A DNA stretch of 64,000 bases from Desulfogranum mediterraneum DSM 13871. GTDB taxonomy: Bacteria; Desulfobacterota; Desulfobulbia; Desulfobulbales; Desulfobulbaceae. Positions 55,985-61,967 of this stretch are shown in pieces; position 1 is the stretch's first letter, and the number at the start of each line of letters is the position of its first letter. A program made the position numbers and the translations under genes. Under the pieces are notes generated by a model. It searched no databases, had not been told where the DNA came from, and worked only from the letters and a program-made list of their open reading frames with translations. Location: positions 27,970-91,969 of the forward strand of contig NZ_AUCW01000023.1 of NCBI RefSeq assembly GCF_000429965.1. The letters are read 5' to 3'.

Positions 55985-57052
55985 ATGAGGAAACAATGGA
56001 GCAGACATCTCGCTGTATGCACTCTGGTGGTGGGAACCCTGGTCATGACCCAGGTCGTCAGGGCCGATATGGTGATCCCGGCCATGCCGCCGACAGCGCA
56101 ACAGCTGCAGCAGGCGGAAAATCGGGTCGTCCCCGGCCAGGCAGTCCCGGTCGGGCTGCAGGTGGCCAGCGGCCAGGACCAGGAGGCAACAGCTGCGGCA
56201 GGTACAGCTGTTACAGTTGTCAAGGCACGGATAAAGGCCATGCTCGAGGAGATCTTGCAGCAGAGCGCCACCTTGGTGCTGGTCTCTGAGCGGGTCGAGC
56301 AACCTGGCCAGGTCCCTGTGGGCTATGCGAAAAATCTGATCATCACCCCTGTAGCCGCAAAGATGGTGGTCGAGGCAGTGGTGACTGCGCCGGTCAAGGG
56401 TGTTGTCAGTCAAGAGTACACCCCGGTGGAGATACGAGTGAAGGATCATCAGGGGCAACTCTTGGGCAGCAGGAAAAGCAAATATCGCCAGGACAGGGAA
56501 GAGGCCCTGGGCAAAGAGTTGAGCAGCTTCCTGGCAAAGTATCTTGAGCTGGCTCCGGCGCCATTGGTTGATAATGGGGACCAGGAGTTGAAACGGCCGT
56601 TGCTCCGCTCCTGGATTGAATCCAGTGATGGTACCACGATCCGGATCGGCAGTAAGGTCGCCATCTACTACACCTCTGACACCAGCGGCTATGTCAGTGT
56701 CTATCATTTCGGCTCAAGTGGGATGGTGCAGCGGATCTATCCGAACAGCCAGCAACCGTTTAATTTCATCGAGGCCGGCAGTGTCTATCGCTATCCCAAG
56801 GAGGGCTATCTCAGCATGAACGGCCCGGTCGGGGAAGAGACGGTGAAGCTTATTCTGACCACCCTGCCGTCCAATACGCCCCGCGAGCAGGGTGGTGGGC
56901 TCAGCCTGAAGATGGAGCCTCTGCGGGTGATCCCCACTCATTTCCCGGTGCTCTTCAGTGACGGGCCGATGCATCGATTCTTTGCCCTGCCTGAACAGAA
57001 CTATACGGAAACGCATATCAACTATTCCCTGCAACCAGCTATCAAGGAGTAA
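55985..57052 (+). CDS. Exported protein with C-terminal DUF4384-like domain
   Basis: A 355-residue protein. Residues 1-27 are a signal peptide ending VRA-D. The segment about 65-185 (VTVVKARIKAMLEEILQQ, then a VEAVVTAPVKG block) is unassigned; about 200-330 is DUF4384-like with SGYVSVYHFGSSGMVQRIYPN, the same strand-turn signature as its neighbours. AAGGAGGG precedes the start. It lies 15 bases after the lipoprotein gene and three bases before caspase 3. No protease residues are seen. Confidence 0.78.
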   Translation: MRKQWSRHLAVCTLVVGTLVMTQVVRADMVIPAMPPTAQQLQQAENRVVPGQAVPVGLQVASGQDQEATAAAGTAVTVVKARIKAMLEEILQQSATLVLVSERVEQPGQVPVGYAKNLIITPVAAKMVVEAVVTAPVKGVVSQEYTPVEIRVKDHQGQLLGSRKSKYRQDREEALGKELSSFLAKYLELAPAPLVDNGDQELKRPLLRSWIESSDGTTIRIGSKVAIYYTSDTSGYVSVYHFGSSGMVQRIYPNSQQPFNFIEAGSVYRYPKEGYLSMNGPVGEETVKLILTTLPSNTPREQGGGLSLKMEPLRVIPTHFPVLFSDGPMHRFFALPEQNYTETHINYSLQPAIKE

Positions 57053-57055
57053 TCA

Positions 57056-58429
57056 ATGAGACTGAAAGGCTTTACAACCATTGTTCTTGCGGCTACCACC
57101 ATCTTTGCCCTGGGCAGTTTTGCCCTGCCGCTGTCAGCAGCAGCGTCCTACGACAAAGACATTGAGGTACTCCCTTCCAACAACAATCAGGCCCTGGAGA
57201 TCGCTATCAATGCGCACACCGTCCAGATAGGTCAACCGGTGTCCTTTACCTTTTCCTCCAGCCAGAGCGGTTATGTCTCGCTCTGGGATATCGGTACCTC
57301 CGGACGGGTCAGCAAGATCTTTCCCAATAAATACAGTGGCAACGGCATGGTGCAGAGTGGTCGGCGTTACGGAGCCGGTGGCGCCAATGATACCTTCTCC
57401 TTTCGGGCGAAGGGACCGGCAGGGATGGAAGATGTCTACCTGGTCTGGACCTCAACCCCGGGAGAACAGCCCAAGGATTTCAGCTATTCCTCGGCAAAAG
57501 ATCTGGCCCGCGATCTGGAGGTCGTTGAGCGGCTTCCCGAGAATAATTGGGCCACGGCAAAGGTGAGTTTTGAGATAGTGGACGGAAGAGCACCCGTGGA
57601 CACGGTCGCCCCTCCCGCCCCCTCGGCAGCTCCCGCGAGCAAGGTCTATATCCTGGCCATGGGGGCCAATGTGGTTCCGTTGACCAAGCCCAATCAGGAT
57701 GCCAGAAACTTTAAGAATTCGATGCAGCAATTACTGCAGGTACCTGAGAGCCATATCCGCTTGATCGAGAATACCAGGAAAAGCCAGTTCCAGGGCGGGA
57801 TGGAATGGCTGCGGCAGAGTGCCCGGCCCGGGGACCTGGTGTTGATCTTCTTCTCCGGACACGGCAGCACCATCAGGGACGATGACGGGGATGAGGCGGA
57901 CGGGATTGAAGAGGGCTTCGTGATGCAGGATGCCCAGGATGCCCCCTATCCCTCTGCACGGCACCTGGTCCGAGACGATGAATTTGCCCGCTGGGTGAAC
58001 AGTTTGGCCACCGACAAGGTCATCACCTTCATCGATGCCTGCCACAGCGGCGGTCTGCGTAAATCCTTCTCTGCCAGCCGCACCAAATTTTTTGTAGGCG
58101 GTGAGCTTGGTGCCCCTGCCTCCCCATCGCTTGCCAGTACCATGGGTACGGTGTTTGGCACCAAGTCCAAAGACATGGCAGGTGGTCTGGATGGTGGACG
58201 CCAGGTCAAGGGTTTGGTCTATGCTGCTGCCGAAGAAGATCAGGCTGCCTTGGAGACGGTGAGAGGAGGCTTGTTCATCACCAGTTTTCTGGAAGCACTC
58301 CGGAACGGCAGCGCTAACACCGACTTTAACCGCGTCTTTGCAGAAGCCAGGAGCAAGGTCTTAGAGAAAAGCAGACGTCAACAGTCACCGATCGCGGTGG
58401 GGGAGACGGATCTGGGTCAGAACCTCTAA
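57056..58429 (+). CDS. Exported caspase-fold protease 3 with N-terminal DUF4384
   Basis: A 457-residue protein with the reverse domain order of caspase 2. After a signal peptide (about 1-29) comes DUF4384 (about 40-135) with GYVSLWDIGTSGRVSKIFPN, a Pro/Ala linker (VAPPAPSAAPAS), then the caspase domain starting KVYILAMGAN. Catalytic His269 is in FFSGHGST and Cys329 in FIDACHSGGL. A DDDGDEADG loop follows the His, again a possible calcium site. AAGGAG lies six bases upstream of the ATG; the stop of the previous gene is three bases away, so the two are co-translated. Confidence 0.93.
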   Translation: MRLKGFTTIVLAATTIFALGSFALPLSAAASYDKDIEVLPSNNNQALEIAINAHTVQIGQPVSFTFSSSQSGYVSLWDIGTSGRVSKIFPNKYSGNGMVQSGRRYGAGGANDTFSFRAKGPAGMEDVYLVWTSTPGEQPKDFSYSSAKDLARDLEVVERLPENNWATAKVSFEIVDGRAPVDTVAPPAPSAAPASKVYILAMGANVVPLTKPNQDARNFKNSMQQLLQVPESHIRLIENTRKSQFQGGMEWLRQSARPGDLVLIFFSGHGSTIRDDDGDEADGIEEGFVMQDAQDAPYPSARHLVRDDEFARWVNSLATDKVITFIDACHSGGLRKSFSASRTKFFVGGELGAPASPSLASTMGTVFGTKSKDMAGGLDGGRQVKGLVYAAAEEDQAALETVRGGLFITSFLEALRNGSANTDFNRVFAEARSKVLEKSRRQQSPIAVGETDLGQNL

Positions 58430-58451
58430 TACCCTGCACCGTAGACCAGTG

Positions 58452-58469
58452 GAGCGGGCCTGCCCGCTC
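58452..58469. promoter_or_regulatory. Small perfect hairpin after caspase 3
   Basis: GAGCGGG and CCCGCTC pair perfectly around CCTG, 22 bases after the caspase 3 stop. It is followed by ATAACTG, not a T-run, so it is at most a partial terminator or an RNA-processing site inside the cluster. Confidence 0.4.
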
Positions 58470-58528
58470 ATAACTGTCAATACCATCAATAACGCTACAC
58501 TTATTATATCATCCAAGGAGGATACCCC

Positions 58529-59716
58529 ATGAAAGTTACATCTCAAAATATGATCATTGCCCTGGCTGCAACGGCTCTCTTTATGAGCGCGATCCCCGCT
58601 GTTTACGCTGATATGGCGGTTCCGGGTCAGGCCATAAGCCGGGACCTCAGCGTGGAGCAACGGCCCATGACCGATCTGCAGGTTCCGCAAAGCGACCTGG
58701 CGGTAACGGCCTGGGTCGATCACCAGGATAATACCTATCGGGCAGGAGATACCGTCACCCTCAGCATCAAGCCCAATAAGGATGCATACCTGACCATCCT
58801 TGATGTGGGAACTTCCGGGAAGGTCCACATCATCTTTCCCAACCAGTTTCAGCAGGACAACAGGGTCAGGGCCGGACAGATTGTCCAGGTTCCAGGCAAG
58901 AAGCAGAACTTTGACTTCAGGGTCGGCGGACCGGTCGGCTCCGAGTTGATCAAGGTGATTGCCACCACTTCGGCCACACCACTGATCAAGCCCGGCCTTA
59001 CCTCTCCGGCAGGCCCCTATAAGGCGGTCCATCAGAGCGCTGCTGCCCTGGCCAAGGACTTGAGTGTGGTCGCCCGTCAGGACACTGCAAATCAGTATGC
59101 CGAGTATAACAAGGTGATCAGGATCGTTGATGGTGCTGCCCAAACTGCTGCCTCTGCTGCTCCTGCTGTCCCTGCAACTCCTGTAATCCCTGCGGCAACA
59201 GGGGTAAGGCCTGCTCCTGCGGTTCCGGCGCTGGCGACCACCGGAACGGTTGCCGCTGCTGCGGTCGAGCTGCATCCTGAAAACGTTCCTTTTAGCCTGC
59301 ACCTGCGTGCCGAAAAGAGTGTCTACCGTTACGGCGAAAAAGCGCGGATCATGGCGACTCCGGAAAAGGACTGCCGCCTGACCGTGCTCGATGTCGGCAC
59401 CTCCGGCCAGGTGACCATCCTCTACCCCAATCGCTACCAGCAGGATAACAGGCTGCGGGCCGGTCAGACCGTGGTCATCCCCGGTGATGCGGCGGCGGTT
59501 GATTATGTGGTCGGCGGGCCTGAAGGGGTAGAGGCTCTGATTGGTATTTGCAGAACCGATGATCGTCCTGTATTCACAGGAGGGTATGATTTTCAGACCA
59601 ACGTCTATCAGCCCTGGGGGAACAGTCAGGTGGTGGCCAAGGATCTGGCAGTAGTCCTTCAGGAGCCTGCCGGAACCCTGGCGCATACGGCGACAACCTT
59701 CCTGGTTACCAAGTAA
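58529..59716 (+). CDS. Exported protein with two DUF4384-like domains
   Basis: A 395-residue protein with signal peptide (about 1-27, ends VYA-D). Domain 1 (about 60-155) has YLTILDVGTSGKVHIIFPN followed by QQDNRVRAGQ; domain 2 (about 250-345) has LTVLDVGTSGQVTILYPN followed by QQDNRLRAGQ. The two copies are very similar, indicating internal duplication. They are joined by an Ala/Pro/Val linker (about 205-245) typical of a flexible envelope spacer. AAGGAGG precedes the start. No catalytic residues are recognised; it may be a scaffold or substrate. Confidence 0.82.
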   Translation: MKVTSQNMIIALAATALFMSAIPAVYADMAVPGQAISRDLSVEQRPMTDLQVPQSDLAVTAWVDHQDNTYRAGDTVTLSIKPNKDAYLTILDVGTSGKVHIIFPNQFQQDNRVRAGQIVQVPGKKQNFDFRVGGPVGSELIKVIATTSATPLIKPGLTSPAGPYKAVHQSAAALAKDLSVVARQDTANQYAEYNKVIRIVDGAAQTAASAAPAVPATPVIPAATGVRPAPAVPALATTGTVAAAAVELHPENVPFSLHLRAEKSVYRYGEKARIMATPEKDCRLTVLDVGTSGQVTILYPNRYQQDNRLRAGQTVVIPGDAAAVDYVVGGPEGVEALIGICRTDDRPVFTGGYDFQTNVYQPWGNSQVVAKDLAVVLQEPAGTLAHTATTFLVTK

Positions 59717-59722
59717 TGTACC

Positions 59723-59763
59723 CCTTGAACGGTCAGGTTGCCGGTCAACCTGACCGTTCAAGG
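59723..59763. promoter_or_regulatory. 18-bp perfect hairpin before the sigma factor gene
   Basis: CCTTGAACGGTCAGGTTG (59723-59740) is repeated inverted at 59746-59763 around a five-base loop. There is no T-run after it, and the sigma-factor ribosome site (GAGGAG) starts within ten bases. It could attenuate read-through or hold the 5' end of the sigma mRNA. Confidence 0.7.
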
Positions 59764-59777
59764 TCCTGAGGAGAGAT

Positions 59778-60380
59778 ATGGCTGTTCCAAAAGATCACTA
59801 TACCTACCTGAGCAACGGTGAACTGGTGGCGCTGTTAGCCTCCTTTGCCAAGCCAGGGCAGCGCAAGGGCAGCATCGAGAAACTCTATGATTGTTTTGCT
59901 CCCCAGTTTCATGCCTACCTCATCAGAAGAGGGTGCCCGAACAGCGATCGGGAGGAGATTATCCACGACAGTTTCGTCAAATTCATTCAACATCTCGACA
60001 AGCACCAGAAAAAGAAGGGCAACTATTGCCCGCAGCACCCCAAGGCCTATTTTCACGCCATCTTTCGCAACAGTTATAGTGCCTATCTGCGCAAACAGGA
60101 GCGGACCGTCAATCTGGTAGGGCTGGATGAGCTGTTGGCCTATGCTGTCGGTGCAGATGGCGAGGAGACCTTCAGCCTGCGGGAGACCTTTCGGAAACTG
60201 TACAAGGAATATACCCTGAGCAACCCTCTGTGCGTGTTTGCCTTTGAGCAGATCGCGCTCGAAGAGTTATCCCAGAAAGAGCTGGCTGTGATCATCGACA
60301 AGACCTACGGTGCCACCAGGCAGTTTGTCAAAACCTGCAGGGAGCGATTTATCAGCCTCTGGCAAGCGTGTACCTCTTGA
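59778..60380 (+). CDS. ECF-type RNA polymerase sigma factor
   Basis: A 200-residue protein. Residues about 30-105 fit sigma region 2 (YDCFAPQFHAYLIRRGCPN and REEIIHDSFVKFIQHL), with an aromatic-rich FHAIFRNSYSAYLRK segment; residues about 155-195 fit region 4 with a helix-turn-helix around LSQKELAVIIDKTYGATRQF. Region 4 is divergent, so the subfamily is not one I recognise. GAGGAG precedes the ATG. The next gene, encoding a single-pass membrane protein, starts 18 bases after its stop, the usual sigma/anti-sigma order. Confidence 0.85.
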   Translation: MAVPKDHYTYLSNGELVALLASFAKPGQRKGSIEKLYDCFAPQFHAYLIRRGCPNSDREEIIHDSFVKFIQHLDKHQKKKGNYCPQHPKAYFHAIFRNSYSAYLRKQERTVNLVGLDELLAYAVGADGEETFSLRETFRKLYKEYTLSNPLCVFAFEQIALEELSQKELAVIIDKTYGATRQFVKTCRERFISLWQACTS

Positions 60381-60398
60381 TTGATGAGGAGAACAGTG

Positions 60399-60998
60399 AT
60401 GAGCAGAGAAGACGGGCGATGGAGCAAGGATGAGGAGGATTGGTGTGAAATATTGGCAGGAAAAGAGGTCGATGATGCCTCGGAAGAGAATCGGGAAGTG
60501 GGCGAGCAGTTGCGAGCGGCTATTCTTGCCCAGCATGAAGAGGCCCTGATGTCTGTTTCTCAAAAAGAACTCAAGCAGGGACGGGAACGTCTTCTCTTTC
60601 GGCTGCACAGGGAAGGACTGTTGAAGAAGGAACCGCGAAAAATGTCCCCCTATATCGGCCTGGCCCTGGCGGCCTCCTTTGCCCTGATGCTGGTGACCAC
60701 TCCGATGTTGCAGCAGTTTCTGCCGGGTCGGCAGCTGCCGCTCTCCGGTCCTCAGCTGAGCAAACAGTTTGAGGCCCCCCAGGTTCTCTATGTGGCCGAT
60801 CCCCAGGCCGCAGCGGCACGCTGTGCGGGGGAGTTGCAACAGCTCGGACTCGAGGTGGAAATCATCGATGAGGAGCTGAGTGTCATCCTGGTTGTGCAGT
60901 TGGCTGATCGTCCTCCCGGTGCGGAGGAACTGCTTAAGAAATGGGAGCTGGTTCCCACAGAGGCGGAACAGATTATTGTGGAGTTTATCAGAAAATGA
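60399..60998 (+). CDS. Single-pass membrane protein, probable anti-sigma factor
   Basis: A 199-residue protein with a charged N-terminal part (1-80), one membrane helix (about 83-102, YIGLALAASFALMLVTTPML) and a periplasmic C-terminal part of about 95 residues. Size, topology and position after the sigma gene suggest an anti-sigma factor. The zinc anti-sigma motif HxxxCxxC is absent, so it is not a ZAS type. AGGAG lies seven bases before ATG 60399; ATG 60384 is also in frame. Its stop overlaps the next start (ATGA). A periplasmic caspase cutting its C-terminal part would release the sigma factor (hypothesis). Confidence 0.65.
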   Translation: MSREDGRWSKDEEDWCEILAGKEVDDASEENREVGEQLRAAILAQHEEALMSVSQKELKQGRERLLFRLHREGLLKKEPRKMSPYIGLALAASFALMLVTTPMLQQFLPGRQLPLSGPQLSKQFEAPQVLYVADPQAAAARCAGELQQLGLEVEIIDEELSVILVVQLADRPPGAEELLKKWELVPTEAEQIIVEFIRK

Positions 60999-61924
60999 AA
61001 AGAAAGAGTGGTCAATCCCTTGGTTTGAGTCTTGGAGTAGTGGCCCTGTTCCTTTTGCAGGCAGGAGCTGTGGTCCATGCTGATTGCCGTGATATTGTTG
61101 AACAGAGCCGCGGAGCGGCAGAAGAGCTGGATACGGTTGTCTTGAGTCGTCTCCATGACGAGGCCGCCTTTGATGATCACTGCAGCCACGCCTTTCGTCG
61201 ATGGCTCGGTAAACAGCTCGCCATCGCCCATGTCAGTAGGGCCAGGCTCCAGTTGCAGGGTCAGGACAGGGCGGCGGCAGTCAGCTCCCTGGACAAAGCC
61301 CTGGCCGCTGACCGTTACTGGATGGCCCTGGCAATGATGGGGGATGTTGAGGCGGAGCAGAGGCAGTATGCCAGGGCCTCACTCTATTACCAGGAGGCCT
61401 TGGATGAGATCTCTGACAGGGAGGAGACGGTCACCCCTCCACCACCTGAGATCATCGGCAAGGTCTATAAAAAGGCGGAGCAGAGCAGGCTGCTGGCTGC
61501 CAGCTATGTGCACAGTCCGAGCAACAGGGCTGGTAAGGCCGGCGGGCTTGCCGGCCTCTCCTTTCGTGGATTTACCCCGAAGCAGGTGGCGATACCGGTT
61601 AGTTTTGTCTACGATTCCTCAACCTTTACCGCCAAGGGGGAAGAGGCTGTCAGCGCCCTGTTCAGGGAACTCTCCGAACAGGGACAGCCTGACATCACCC
61701 TGGTCGGCCATACCGATCCCATTGGCTCGGAGGCGTATAATGAACAGCTCTCTTTGCAGAGAGCAGAAGCTGTAGAGCGTTATCTGCGGGCAGCGAGCTA
61801 TGGCGGCAGGATCCAGGTGGAGGCCCGGGGCGAGAGAGAACCCTATCAGCTTGCCGATGGGGCAGACTACAGTCAGGAAGAATGGTATCAGATGTGTCGC
61901 CGGGTTGAGCTGAAACGGCAATAG
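60995..61924 (+). CDS. Exported TPR-OmpA-family protein
   Basis: A 309-residue protein with signal peptide (about 1-28, ends VHA-DC). Residues about 60-160 contain TPR-like helices (AAAVSSLDKALAADRYW, ASLYYQEALDEI). Residues about 195-309 form an OmpA C-terminal (peptidoglycan-binding) domain with VGHTDPIGSEAYNEQLS and RAEAVERYL. The Asp and Arg that bind diaminopimelate in this family have counterparts here. It would anchor the complex to the cell wall. Its start overlaps the anti-sigma-like stop by four bases. Confidence 0.88.
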   Translation: MKRKSGQSLGLSLGVVALFLLQAGAVVHADCRDIVEQSRGAAEELDTVVLSRLHDEAAFDDHCSHAFRRWLGKQLAIAHVSRARLQLQGQDRAAAVSSLDKALAADRYWMALAMMGDVEAEQRQYARASLYYQEALDEISDREETVTPPPPEIIGKVYKKAEQSRLLAASYVHSPSNRAGKAGGLAGLSFRGFTPKQVAIPVSFVYDSSTFTAKGEEAVSALFRELSEQGQPDITLVGHTDPIGSEAYNEQLSLQRAEAVERYLRAASYGGRIQVEARGEREPYQLADGADYSQEEWYQMCRRVELKRQ

Positions 61925-61967
61925 ATGTTTTGGATGGCATCGTCCCGGAAGGGGAGGGGAGACTGGT

